A stretch of DNA of 64,000 nt. It comes from Datura wrightii (lineage: Eukaryota > Streptophyta > Magnoliopsida > Solanales > Solanaceae). The position numbers and the translations under genes were made by a program. The stretch is from the NCBI GenBank assembly GCA_035772735.1, contig JASDFA010000010.1:96616001-96680000 (forward strand). Reading direction: 5' to 3'. The notes beneath the pieces were generated by a model. The model had not been told where the DNA came from. It saw only the letters and a program-made list of their open reading frames with translations, and made no database searches. Below are positions 23,606 to 35,769 of the stretch, in pieces. The stretch's first letter is position 1. Each line of letters opens with the position of its first letter.

Positions 23606-26187
23606 TGTCACACCCCGCCTTGGGGGGTATGACTGGCACCTGATGCCCTACTAGGACCTGAACTGCTGGACTGTTAAGCCTGGGCACATCCGGTGCCTGG
23701 CTGGCTCTAACTCATATTTCTGGAAACAAAGGGCTATATAAAAGCTGTAAACACAGCCCCCAGCCCATTGGCCTATAGCCTCCTGTACCTGTACTAGCAG
23801 CTGACCAGAAGCATATCAATATAGGGAAACCTATACAGGCCGACAAGGCCACCATGCTGTCTAGTTATCTATAACTCAACCCTGAAGTACTGGATAGCTA
23901 TGTGACCGGCAAGGTCACCACTACTGTCAAACTATGGCCCCACACGGCCAACATAAAAGAAACAGAAGTACTAACAGCTAACAACTGCACGGCCTCACAC
24001 GACTGGCTCATCTGACCACAGGGAAACATATACAGACTGCAAGCCTCTAGGAATAGCAATAGAAATGATCGGGACAGGGCCCCGACCTACCCGTACTATA
24101 CAGCAAAAAGGAAATGAAATACACCTCTGGAATTCAGTCTCCGGATGACATGAGCTGAATACTCGATCGCTGACAGGAATCACGTGGTATCGCCTTCTCG
24201 TCTATGAGTACCTGCAGGCAAGTAATGCAGCGCCCCATCGGGCGTCAGTACCACTGGTACTGAGTATGTAAAGCAATAACTGAAAGAAATATCTGAAAAC
24301 AATAATATAACTGATGAAACTGAAGTAGAGAAAAATAGATTAACTGTCTGATAATGTAAGTCATACCTTCTCTCAATTATACTGGAAGGAGTAGGAGTCA
24401 TACCCGGAGACGTATCATTCTACTGCTGATCTACTCGTATCTATCATAACATGGCATAACATAACATAGCATAACATAGCACACACAAACCTTACCCGAC
24501 CCCCATAAGCCGGGAGGTGCAACCAGCACAGAATCTATACCCCTACCCCGGTCATCCCATCTCCTATAAACCCTGTAAGCATCCTGCCAGTCCCCTGGGT
24601 ATGCACTTGGGCTCGCTGAGCCCCTGACTATAACTGCATCTGAGTCCGGAGGACTCCCGAATCAACACCCGGGCGTATCCGCTCGACAGGGGTGTGTAAA
24701 AGCCGACCAAGGCATAATATGGGGAAAACTGGCATCCCATCTTCGTCCCTTGTGGGACGGCATGCCACTCCATAGAGCGACGTATCCTCGTCCTCTGGCG
24801 GACAAGTCGATACAGCTATCAACCCTGGGGCAGTCATGGATGCTAGGTAGTCCAACCCCAAACAATACAACGGTCTCAACTAGCAATACTGTCTGCATAT
24901 CTCGCATGCTGAGGCTAATAGGGGTAAAGTATCGTATATATTACATGCTGAGCTAGTGATAGTAATCTGTACGTATTTAATACGTGCGGAGGCTGGTAAA
25001 TATATACATATGAATATAGTCTCCTACCAGACTATTCTGGGGCTAATACTGAACAGAATATAGTATTTCTGCTGAAAACCATGCTGTTTACTGAGTTTCT
25101 ATAGTAACACGATTTACGAGTTCTAACATGCTTTCTAGCTTCACTTTAACTTGTCGTTCTATCTCTGAGATGTATTACAGATATTACATTGCTTTACTGG
25201 GCTTTAACTGAATACAATGATACCCTAACATTCCGCATTATATCACATACTGAGCATGCTGTGCAGATTCCAACACTTGTATTAGGATCTATATCGGGCT
25301 AGCAAGTTTTGCGCAAATTATAACTCGATACTTCTAATACCGTACCAACATTCATAATAAGCATAACACATGACTTCTGAACATTCCTCTGGCCTTTAAA
25401 TTACGGTACTGTGTCAAGATCACTAACTTGCCGAGGAAACTAGCTTTACATACCTTATCCTTGAACTATTCGTCTGTCGAACGAGACTCGGCCGGTACTT
25501 CAGCTATTTTCTCCCAACTGCATTCATAAATATGTCAATTAATATTAAATACAGCTTTACTTTAAAAGGCAACGTCGCTTTCGATATAGTTTATAGCCTA
25601 AACTTAGGCTTATCGAAAGACGGCCAAAAACTCGCTATTTTTCAGAGGTCCAGAAGGGAGGAATATTCACTTCACAGCTAGGAACACATAGACACTAATT
25701 TAGAGCAATTCCACTTACCTTAGCTCGGTGGCTCGACGATTCGTCGGCCGTATTTCACGAAACTGAATCCGTAGGAATGCTTTCTGCTGCCAAATACCTC
25801 AGTATCTGGAGTTAATTTGAGTTTGGACAACGTTCAGCAGCGTAATAGGTCGAAAATTATAATCCCTCCTTCGTTCTTACCTTCTCTCTGCTGCTTACCC
25901 TCTGTTTTCTGGAAATTAATAAGTGTTTAAATGATTTAAACCCGAAGTGGGCTTTATATACTTGGGCCTGGACAAGGCCAACGTGTCACGGAGCCAACGC
26001 GGAGGCCTCTCCTACGTGACACGCTGTCATCGCGGAGGGGCTCTGCCTCGGCTCCTTCCGCGATGGTTCGACAGGTTTCTCGTCCGATCTTTTCTCCGGC
26101 CTTTCTCCAGCACGTATGGCCTTCAAATATGCTTAACCAACGTGCGAATAGGTCGTCTAGGTGCCAGGAATTCTACGGGGTATAACA
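23606..26187 (-). repeat. Element B 5' LTR (right copy)
   Basis: Same borders and length as the left copy, with a few percent or fewer differences in the parts I compared. TATA box at 25953-25960; the stem-loop pair spans 25982-26066 with one arm mismatch. Confidence 0.95.
25953..25960 (-). promoter_or_regulatory. Putative TATA box, element B right LTR
   Basis: TATATAAA on the minus strand in the same context as in the left LTR. This is the copy that would drive the element. Confidence 0.6.
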
Positions 26188-26192
26188 TTATG
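26188..26192. repeat. Target site duplication of element B, right copy
   Basis: TTATG, identical to the left copy. Confidence 0.95.
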
Positions 26193-26383
26193 CATACCCC
26201 ATGATGAATTGATTTATGATCTATTATCCCATTGATGTCCTTTACAAACCCAGTCTGAATTATTTTTTAAATATGAATTTATTATGTTACCCATTATGAT
26301 TTTATGAAATTCAAGATATATACATGACCTACAAATATGTATGAATCTTATTAATCATGAATTATGTTTTTGGTCGACTCACG
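26188..26383 (+). repeat. Element D 5' LTR, second part
   Basis: Continues the D LTR after element B and matches the 3' LTR from about 45020 (CCATGATGAAT, then ATCTATTATCCCATTGAT, and on to ATTATGTTTTTG). Cut off by element C; the remaining LTR part (equivalent to 45220-46237) is absent. Confidence 0.88.
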
Positions 26384-28125
26384 TGTAACACCCCGAAAAC
26401 TCAAAATCAATATCCGGGGCTTAAATCAGAAAATCTAGAAAACTACAAAAATGTTGCAGAATGACCCACCTAACGACTCGCCATGTGACCCCACGATTGG
26501 TTAGGTGAGCCGCGAGGAGGAGGCTGGAGATTTAAAAGGGAGGAGGCAGTGTACCCAACGAGGGACCTCACGAGTCGTGGTCGTTGACCACGACCCATTA
26601 GGTCACTTGTGGGAAGTCTCTAGTTGGTGTTATATGTAGTCATCCAGTGTACTTGACGAGTGGGTGCAACGAACCGTTATCAGTGCAGACGACTCGTTAA
26701 GTCACCCATTACTGGACTTGGCAGTAAATCCCTATAATGAGACAGTGTGGTCCACAAGTGGTGACCACGACTCATTAAGTCCATCGTGGTAACTTCAGTG
26801 AATTCAGGTAGTAGACCTATCGAGAGGTCCTAACGAGTCGTGGTCCCAACCAATGACTCGTTGAGTGACCCGTTGGGACCTCGTTGACCAATTTTTAGAA
26901 TTGTATTAGGGTTATCTTAGTAATCTCCTATCTACTTAGCCCCTAAACTACGTCGTTCTGAAACTAAATTCAGAACTATTAGAGGGTTTGAGCGGTTTTC
27001 TCCCCTTATTCTTACGTCTACACCCAGAATTTTATCGACGGTTCTCCCAAGAACCTCTCTAGAAGACTTAGGGTTATTCATTCATTGCAACAATCCAGGT
27101 CGTCTTCTTTAGGGAATTCTTCACCAGGTATGTGGGTTTTTAGCAAGGGGATTGTCCTTCCCTACCATCCCCAAAGTCCTCTTCAATATCTTCTATTAGT
27201 TTTAAGCCTTGATCTTTCGAGTATGAGAAGCATTCATATTTATTTTCGTTGATTTCACTCAGAATGATGTTTATACTTATTATTAATATAATCTTCATCA
27301 GTTCCTCATCAAATTGTCAGAATTATAACAAAAGTGAAATTTGAGCCCTAATTTTTGAGTAATGATTTTACTTGTTAAATTTCCTCGAGTGAATGAAGAA
27401 TGCTTTGGGTCGAATTCCTAGAATTGTCTTGCTTTGCATATGTGTTGGGTAAATATCCCATGAATTAGAATGACTCTAGTACGTTGAATGAAATTCTCTA
27501 TTAGCTGTGTCGTAAATTAGTCAGTTAGAACAAAGAACTCTATCAGTCTTGTCTCAATCAGAATCATATCAGTCTAGCTTTAGTCAGATTTTAGAAACCT
27601 CAGTGTTGTCCAAAAAATGTCAACTGATCCGTTTGACTCCAGTTTAATTTCGAGGTGTCAGTGGTGCCTCCCAGTTTTCAGACTCAGATTCAGATTTCAG
27701 TTATTTCGTCCATTAGGCGGTCATGACATTAAGTTATAGCTCTGACCAACCCTAGGACCCTAGTTCAGTTATTAGTTGTTCTATAGATGGTTACGACGCT
27801 TCTAGATAAGCAGCTCTAACTAGTTTTAGAGCCCAGTTTCAGAATCTGGTCCAATAAGGCTCTCAGGGTACATGCAGTTATTCGTCCCTGACTAGTCTTG
27901 AGTCCCAGTTTCTGGCTATTAGCTTAGTAGTTCAATTTAGGTTTTCTAGTGGGAGTAGAACTTAGCACTGAGCGGGCCGGGGTTCCAGTACACCTAGGTT
28001 CCCAGAACTAATTTGCCAGTGTAAGTTAAAGTATTACTTGGGCTGATTGGCCTCAGAAATTTTTGTGATCACCAGTTCATGCCTTTATACCTTGGCAAGG
28101 TATATTGGGTCCTACCAATTGGTAT
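26384..28125 (+). repeat. Element C 5' LTR, truncated
   Basis: Begins TGTAACACCCCGAAAAC. The first 500 bp hold repeated motifs such as CACGAGTCGTGG and CGACTCGTTAAGTC. A GGCAAGG stretch near 28095 resembles a stretch around 45480 in the D LTR. There is no CA terminus and no primer site before gag begins, so the end is set by the change to gag-like coding. Confidence 0.7.
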
Positions 28126-28960
28126 GAGCAGTGGAATGAGGGGCGGCCAGCAGAAGTAGGACCGGTTGAGTGGGAGGAGTTTCATACAGCTTTTCTTGAT
28201 AGGTTCTTTCCTCGGGAGCTGAGAGAGGCTAAGATGGCAGAGTTTATGAACCTACTGTAGGGTAACTAGACAGTGGAGGAGTATGCTCTGGAGTTTACTA
28301 GACTATCAAAATATGCTCCAGAAATGGTGGTCGAGCCAAGGGCTCGCATGCTGAAGTTCGTAAATGGAGTATCTAATCTAGTCCTCAAAGAGTGCAAGAC
28401 AGCAATGCTAATCAAGGACATGGAACTTTCTAGCTTAATTGTGTATGCCCAGCAGATTGAGGCAGAGAAGCTGAAAGATATGGAACGTAAGAACAAGAGG
28501 GCGAGAACTGGTCATACAGATTTTGTCCACCAGAGATCTGGCAGTGGTAGCCACCCACAATAGCTACAGCAGTAGTAACAGCAGAGGGCCACAACACCTA
28601 ACTCAACCAGCGCCCCAACCTTTTGTTCCCGCCAGGATCGTAGGGGTGGGTCTTCTGGCACTTAGTCTCAGGCCCACAGTATAGGAAACAAGTATCCAGC
28701 TTGTCCCAAGTGTGGTAGGAATCACCCAGGAGAATGCCTTCAGGGACGAGAGGGCTGCTTTGGGTATGGACAACTTAGACATAAGCATAGGGAGTGCCCA
28801 TCAGCAGGGCGAGGGAGATCACAATCCACTACCTCATCAGCTCCAGCAGGCCGACCAGCTCAGCAGGCCAACCTATCAGGTACAGATGGCGGTCAACTCT
28901 AGAATCATTTTTATGCTCTCTCTTCTCGCCAGGATCAGGAAAGTTCACCTGACGTAGTTA
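28125..28960 (+). pseudogene. Element C gag, 5'-truncated
   Basis: Capsid/nucleocapsid remnant in the same frame as pol. Reads WEEFHTAFLDRFFPRELREA, then EEYALEFTRLSKYAPEMV, as in element D. Two stops near 28258-28270 sit where glutamine is expected (CAG to TAG), and another cluster lies near 28560-28580. The nucleocapsid knuckle reads CFGYGQLRHKHREC, so the second cysteine has become tyrosine. It starts abruptly at the LTR junction, without an initiation codon or capsid N-terminus. Confidence 0.82.
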
Positions 28961-31900
28961 CTGGTATGTTACGTCTCTTTCACCTAGACGTGTATGCTCT
29001 CCTAGATCCAGGAGCTACTCTTTCATTTATAACTCCTTATGTAGCAGTTCAGTTCAGCATTAGTCTAGAGGTCCTATCAGAACCCTTCTCAGTTTCCACC
29101 CCAGTTGGCGAGTCAGTTAGGGCCAGCCTGGTGTATAGAAGCTGCCCAGCCTCAGTCTTTAATAAAATCATTCCAGCTGATCTTGTAGAGCTAGACATGG
29201 TCGACTTCGACCTTATTCTAGGCATGGATTGGTTACACTCCTGCTATGCCTCAGTTGACTGCAGGAATAGTGTTGTCAAGTTTCAGTTTCCAGATGAGCC
29301 CATGTTAGAATGGTCGGGCAGCAGTTTAGCGCCTAAGGGTAGGTTTATTTCCTTCCTTAAGGCCCAGGAACTCATTTCCAAGGGATGTTTATATCATCTA
29401 GTTCGGGTCAAAGATTCCAACGCTGAGGCCCCAACCATTCAGTCAGTTCTAGTTGTTAGCGAGTTCCCAAATGTATTTCCTAAAGATCTTCCTGGAGTTC
29501 CCTCTGAACGAGAAATAGACTTCGGAATAAATCTCCTTCCAGACACTCAGCCCATCCCCATCCCTCCTTACAGAATGGCTCCAGCTGAGCTTAAGGAGTT
29601 GAAGGAGCAGCTAAAAGAACTTCTCCACAAGGGTTTTATCAGACCCAATAACTCTCCTTGGGGTGCTCTAGTGTTATTCGTGCATAAAAAGGACGGTATC
29701 CTCAGAATGTGCATAGATTACCGTCAGCTGAACAAAGTCATAGTCAAGAACAGATATCCCTTACCTAGAATTGATGACCTGGTCGACCAGCTTTAGGGAG
29801 CCAGCTATTTCTCCAAGATCAATCTCAGGTCAAGATACCATCAGTTAAAGGTCAGAGAGCGTGACATAGCGAAAACAACATTCATAACTTGGTATGGTCA
29901 CTACGAGTTTGTGGTGATGTCCCTTGGGTTAACGAACACCCCAGCAGCCTTCATAGACCTAATGAATAGGATTTTCAAGTCGTACCTAGATATGTTCGTC
30001 ATCGTATTTATCGACGACATTTTGGTGTACTCCATAAATGAGGAAGAGCATGCAAACCACCTAAGGTTAGCAATACAGACTCTCAGAGATCGCCAGTTAT
30101 TCACCAAGTTTAGTAAGTGTGAATTCAGGTTGAAGTCTGTGACCTTTTTGGGTCATGTGGTCTCAGGTGAAGGGATACAAGTAGATCCTCATAAAATTGT
30201 AGCAGTTAAGGATTGGCCCAGACCTACCTCTCCAACAGAAATCAAGAGTTATCCGAGCTTAGCAGGCTATTACCGATGGTTTGTTGAAGGTTTATCCTCC
30301 ATAGCATCCCCTCTGACCAAGTTAACTCAGAAGAAGGTAAAATTTCAGTGGTCGGATGGGTGTGAGAAGAGTTTTCATGAGTTGAAGATTCGACTCACTA
30401 CTACTCCAATTTTGACCCTTCCAAAAGGAATAGATGGGTTTGTAGTATATTGTGACGCCTCCAGAGTTGGACTTGGTTGCATTCTGATGCAGCGGGGAAA
30501 AGTGATAGCCTATGCCTCTAGGCAACTCAAAGTTCATGAGAAGAATTATCCAACTTAGGACTTAGAGTTGGCAGCGGTGGTATTCGCCTTAAAAATATGG
30601 AGACACTACTTGTACGGAGCTCACATAAATGTATTTACAGATCACAAGAGTCTTCAGTACGTGTTCAGCCAAAAGGACCTAAACCTCTGCATAGAAGGTG
30701 GTTAGAGCTCCTGAAAGATTATGACATGAGTGTGCTGTATCACCCGGGCAAGGCCAATGTGGTGGATGACGCCCTAAGCAGGCGATCTATGGGAAGTGTA
30801 GCTCACTTTGAGGGAGGAAAAAGGGAGTTAGCAAAGGATGTTCAAAGACTAGCTCGGTTAGGGGTGCAGCTAGTAGACTCAGCCGAAGGTGGAGTACTAG
30901 TACAAAGCAGGTCAGATTTATCTTTGGTAGTTGAAGTTAAGTCCAAACAAGATGAAGATCCAGTTCTACTTAAACTCAAGGAAGCGGTTCTCAAAAAAGA
31001 GGTTGAGACTTTCTCCCAAGGGGTAGATGGAGTACTCCATTACTAGGGAAGGTTGTGCGTGCCATATGTTGGTGAGTTAGAACAGTAGATTTTGGCCGAG
31101 GCATACAACTCAAGGTATTCCATTCACCCTGGTGCTACTAAAATGTACTGTGACATGAAGGACATTTACTGGTAGAACGACATGAAAAGAGACATTGATG
31201 AATTCGTAGCTAAGTGCCCGAACTGCCAGCAAGTCAAGGTGGAACATCAAAGGCCAGGGGGCATGGCTCAAGATATCAGTATACCCACGTGGAAGTGGGA
31301 ATAGGTAAACATGCACTTTATTACAGGTCTACCGCGGACTTGCCCGCAGCATGACTCAATCTGGGTGGCTGTAGATCGGATGACCAAGTCAACCCACTTT
31401 CTTCCGGTCAAAACCACAGACTCAGTGGAGGACTATGCCAAACTTTACATCCGAGAGTTAGTCAGACTTCATGGGTTACCGTTGTCCATCATTTCAGATA
31501 GGGGAGCCCAGTTCACCTCCCATTTCTGTAAGTCTTTTCAGAAGGGACTTGGCACTCAGGTCAAACTCAGTACCTCTTTTCATCCGCAGACCGATGGACA
31601 AGCTGAGAGGACCATACAATCCTTGGAGGATATGCTAAGAGCGTGCGTTATTGATTTTAAGAGTAATTGGGATGACCATTTGCCTCTTATCAAATTTGCG
31701 TACAACAATAACTACCATTCCAGCATTCAGATGGCCCCGTTTGAGGCATTGTATTGTAGGAGGTGTAGATCTCCTATAGGTTGGTTTTAAGTCGGTGAAT
31801 CTACTTTGATAGGGCCAGACTCGATTCATGAGGTAATGCAGAAAGTTCAGCTTATTTGAGAGAGATTGAAAACAGCCCAGAGCCGTCAAAAATCCTATGC

Positions 31901-32308
31901 CGATGTGTGAAAAAGAGAGATGGAGTTTTCGGTTGATGACTGGGTATACCTGAAAATTTCGCCTATGAAAGGGGTGATGAGGTTTGTAAAGAAGGGAAAA
32001 CTCAGTCCTAGATATGTGGGACCCTATAGAATTTTGCGGCGTATCAGTAAGGTGGCTTATGAGCTAGAGTTGCCTCCAAAACTAGCAGCTATATATCTAG
32101 TTTTCCTTGTATCACATTTGAAAATATGTATCGGAGATCCAACCTCTGTGGTGCCATTGGATAGTGTGGCAGTCAAGGATAGCCTCACCTATGAGGAGGT
32201 ACTACTCCAAATTCTAGACCATCAGGTTCGTACATTGAGGACTAAGGAAATAGCTTTAGTCAAGGTTTTATGAAGGAACTAGGAAGCTGAAGGAGCTACT
32301 TGGGAGGA
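28960..32308 (+). pseudogene. Element C pol
   Basis: Protease motif LLDPGATLSF near 28995, RT with PWGALVLFVHKKDG and active site FIDD near 30010, RNase H with YCDAS and TDHKS. A one-base loss near 30690, after DLNL, moves the frame, which then stays constant to the end. The integrase finger keeps CPNCQQ, but YWWN has become YW-stop-N. The first catalytic aspartate is lost (NMHFITGLPRT instead of NMDF), while ISDRG and GQAERTIQ are kept. The C-terminal domain (SPMKGVMRFVKKGKLSPRYV) and the start of the chromodomain follow, ending at GATWED where the Athila/Tat end begins. It cannot make active protein. Confidence 0.88.
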
Positions 32309-32586
32309 TGATAACGCCCAAACCACACCTCTTTACGAAGTATGAAGCGGACATTGTCAATAAAGAACCGAACTAGAGGTCGGGGTCGATCCCAAAGAGA
32401 ATACGGAAGGATGTAGAAGAATGCTAGTGCTTAAGCTTTTTAGTTAATTATTTCCTAAGAGGGAGGAATTTGTAAAAGTAATAAATAACAAAGTTGAGAA
32501 ATCGTTTATTGTTTCCAAATTAATGCAACTAACTAGGGTAAGTGTTCCCCAAGACTTCATAACCATAAGGCGTTTTCTACTAAGCT
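32309..32586. repeat. Athila/Tat-type LTR end fragment
   Basis: Begins TGATAACGCCCAAACCACAC and is clearly related to the LTR of element H at 51073 (TGATAATGCTCAAACCACAC), through GAAGTATGAAG and the GATCCCA phrase. The terminus is intact at the junction with element C, which fits an Athila/Tat insertion into C. The other side ends inside the LTR where element E begins, so all the rest of that element is gone. Confidence 0.75.
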
Positions 32587-35143
32587 TTCTGGTGGCTCTG
32601 TGCAGTCAGTAGGCGTTCCCTGATAAGCTTCACCGCCTCTTCTGACCGACGAATAATATCCGGCCCAATCAACGCCGTCTCCCCCACTTCAAACCAGCCG
32701 ACGGGTGATCTACATTTCCGCCCGTATAATGCTTCAAAGGGCGCCATCTGGATAGTTGAATGATAACTGTTATTATAGGCAAATTCAATAAACAGCAGAT
32801 GCTCATCCCAGCTACCCCCAAAATCTAGTACACACACTCGTAGCATATCTTCGAGCGTCTGGATAGTTCGTTCTGCTTGCCCGTCTGTCTGAGGATGAAA
32901 GACTGTACTTAAGTTAATCTGTGTCCTCAGGCCTCTCTGGAACGACTGCCATAATCTAGTTGTATATTGTGCTCCTCTGTCAGAGATAATAGATATTGGA
33001 ACACCGTGTAACCTAACTATCTCTCTGATATCCAGTTCAGCATAATCCTTAGCAGAGAATGTAGTTCGTACTGGCAGGAAATGGGCTGATTTTGTCAGCC
33101 TGTCAACTATTACCAAAATAGAATCGTGTCTATGTCTGGTACGGGGTAACCCTGTTACAAAATCCATATTTATCGCTTCCCATTTCCACAAAGGCACGGT
33201 TATATCCTGCGTCAGACTGCCCGATTTCTGGTGTTCTGCTTTCACCTGCTGGCAGTTAGGACATCTAGATACAAATTCAGCTATTTCAGTTTTCATACCT
33301 GGCCACCAGTAGATGTCTCTGATGTCGTGGTACATTTTCGCTGCTCCTTGATGGAGGGAATAGCGAGTGTAATGTACCTCATGCATGATCTGCTGGTGAA
33401 GCCCTGAAACATTCGGGACATATAGGCGGCCCTTACAACGTAGCACTTCATCCTCAGTCACTTGGAAATATGGCTCCTTACCTTTCTGAACTCTATCTCT
33501 GAGCTGGACTAAGTCAGGGTCCTCGTACTGCCGTTCTTTTACCTCTGTAACTAACGATGACACAGCAAAATTCTGAATCACCGCTCTATTATTTTCTGTC
33601 TCTACTACTCAAACGGCTAAACCAGCTAGCTGATGAATTTCCTTGGCTAACTCCTGCTTCTCGGGTCGCAAATACGCTAAACTTCCCATTGACTTACGGC
33701 TGAGGGCATCTGCTACTACATTAGCTCTCCTTGGGTGGTAGAGAATAATTACGTCATAATCTTTCAGCAATTCTAACCAACGATGCTGCCGCAAATTTAA
33801 CTCCCTCTGTGTGAAAATGTACTGCAGGCTTTTATGATCTGTAAAAATGTCTACATGAACGCCATACAGATAATGCCTCTAGATTTTTAGAGCGTGGATC
33901 ACTGCGGCCAGTTCCAGGTCATGGGTCAAATAGTTCTTTTCGTACTTCCTCAGCTGTCTGGAAGCATAAGTGATTACCTTTCCATGCTGCATCAGCACAC
34001 AACCCAGTCCAATGCCTGAAGCGTTGCAATACACCGCATACCCATCTGTTCCCTCTGGCAATGCTAGTACTGGGGCGGAGGTCAATCTGTCTTTCAATTC
34101 TTGAAAACTCTGCTCACATGCCTCCGTCCACTGAAATTTCGCTATTTTCTGTGTTAGCTTTGTCAGAGGTGCTGCTATAGTGGAGAATCCTTCAACAAAT
34201 CTCCGGTAAAACCCTGTTAAACCCAGGAAACTGCGGACCTCGGTCGGAGTGGTAGGTCTGGGCCATGTCTTGACCGCCTCTATTTTCTGTGTGTCCACCT
34301 GTATACCAGCATCTGACACGATATGCCCCAAAAAGGCAACTGAGTTCAGCCAGAACTCACACTTAGAAAACTTGGCGTATAGCTGACGGTCCCTAAGGAT
34401 CTGGAGTACTGTTCGTAAATGGTTCTGGTGATCTGTCTTTGAACGGGAATATACCAGAATATCATCGATAAATACTATCACGAATAGATCCAAATACGGT
34501 CTGAATATGTTGTTCATCAGGTCCATAAAAACCGCGGGAGCATTCGTCAGCCCAAAAGACATGACTAGAAATTCAAAGTGACCATATCTAGTCCTGAAAG
34601 CAGTCTTTGGAATGTCCCTCTCACGAACTCGGACCTGGTGGTATCCGGACCTCAGATCTATCTTAGAGAAACATCTGGCCCTTTGCAACTGGTCAAACAA
34701 ATCATCTATTCTAGGGAGCGGGTATTTATTTTTAACCGTTACCTTATTCAGCTGCCGGTAGTCTATACACATATGGAGTGAGCCATCTTTTTTTCTTACA
34801 AACAGAACTTGCGCACCCCACGGGGAAGTACTAGGCCTGATAAAGCCTTCGTTGAGAAAATCTTTCAACTGCTCTTTCAACTCTCTAAGCTCAGCTGGTG
34901 CCATGCGATACGGGGGAATGGATATAGGTTGAGTCCCTGGCAACAAGTCAATTGCAAAATCTATCTCCCTTTCGGGAGGGATACCAGGCAACTCATCTGG
35001 AAATACGCCAGGGAATTCATTGACCACTGGAACAGACTGAAGAGTTGGAGGTTCCACCCGAACGTCCTGGACTCTAACTAGGTGGTAAATACATCCCTTT
35101 TCTATTAATTTTCTCGCCTGAAGGTAGGAAATAAACCTACCAT
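32586..35143 (-). pseudogene. Element E pol: RT, RNase H, integrase
   Basis: One reading frame with only two stops, TAG for Trp at 33879 (KI-stop-RHYL) and TGA at 33609. RT holds PWGAQVLFVRKKDGS and the active site FIDD at 34461-34472. RNase H holds YCNAS (first Asp changed to Asn), HDLELAA, TDHKS and ADALSR. Integrase has a complete finger (H-x-H and CPNCQQ) and all three catalytic positions: INMDFV, ISDRG and GQAERTIQ. It breaks off after LLTAQSHQK, before the chromodomain. The changed RNase H aspartate and the truncation would disable it even without the stops. Confidence 0.9.
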
Positions 35144-35734
35144 GTGCGTAGCTGTGCTCCCTTTCCATTCTCGCACTGCTTCCCCCGAAAAGTGAAATCG
35201 GACCGTCTTGGTCCAACATTCTAGGTTGGCATAGCATGGCACTAACCAGTCCATACCCATAATGGCATCGAAGTCGACCATCTCAAGTTCTATCAAGTCT
35301 ACTGTGGTCTGGCGATCAGCAACCTCTACCGTACATCCCCGGTAAACTCTTTTAGCTGTAATCGAGTCACCGACCAGTGTAAGCACTGAAAAGGGCTGCT
35401 GAAGTAATTCTGGTTCGACACCCAACTTCCGGGCTACAAATGGCATAATATCTGACAAGGTAGACCCTGGATCAATCAATACATAAATAGGGTATGAGCA
35501 TATAATCAATATACCTGTGACCACGTCGGGAGATGCCTCTGAATCCTGCCTCCCTGGTAATGCATAGGTACGGCTGGGGCCTGCACCTGAGCCAAAGGCT
35601 CCTGATCCACCTCGGCCCCTATTTGCTGAACCTGAGGGTCTGCGCCCTACTGAGACTGCTGGAGCTCGTGGCCCCGCTGATGCTCTGTCCAGACCATCCC
35701 GGCTACCCTGTCCTCTGACCGGACAATCCCTCAT
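35105..35734 (-). pseudogene. Element E nucleocapsid tail and protease
   Basis: 210-codon segment that continues the zinc knuckle CYYCGQEGHLMRDC (35723-35764, all four ligands present) through a Gly/Arg-rich linker into the retropepsin region. Protease motif YVLIDPGSTLSD, then IMGMDWLVPCYAN. A frameshift near 35143, just before GRFISYLQARK, separates it from the RT frame. In related copies the two parts are one frame. Confidence 0.85.
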
Positions 35735-35769
35735 TAAATGCCCTTCCTGTCCGCAGTAATAGCACCCTG

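Larger units (their letters stand above)
15899..26187 (-). mobile_element. Element B: relatively young, defective chromovirus derivative
   Basis: Minus-strand Ty3/gypsy element with two LTRs of equal length (2582 bp), a perfect TTATG duplication, primer site and polypurine tract. The LTRs show about 13 differences in the roughly 430 bp I compared by eye, fewer per base than in element A. Only the 3' half of pol (part of RT/RNase H, integrase, chromodomain) and a trace of gag are recognisable. The centre does not read as gag, protease or RT. It therefore looks like a non-autonomous member moved by proteins of a relative. Inserted in the 5' LTR of element D. Confidence 0.93.
26384..32308 (+). 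mobile_element. Element C: chromovirus lacking primer site and 3' LTR
   Basis: Starts TGTAACACCCCG inside the D LTR. Its LTR runs directly into the middle of gag near 28125, so the LTR end, primer site, leader and gag start are deleted. Gag-pol follows, and the chromodomain breaks off at an Athila/Tat LTR end. No 3' LTR is present. The proteins are closer to those of element D (VFTDHKSLQYVF, DMSVLYHPGKAN) than to A, E and F. Confidence 0.85.
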
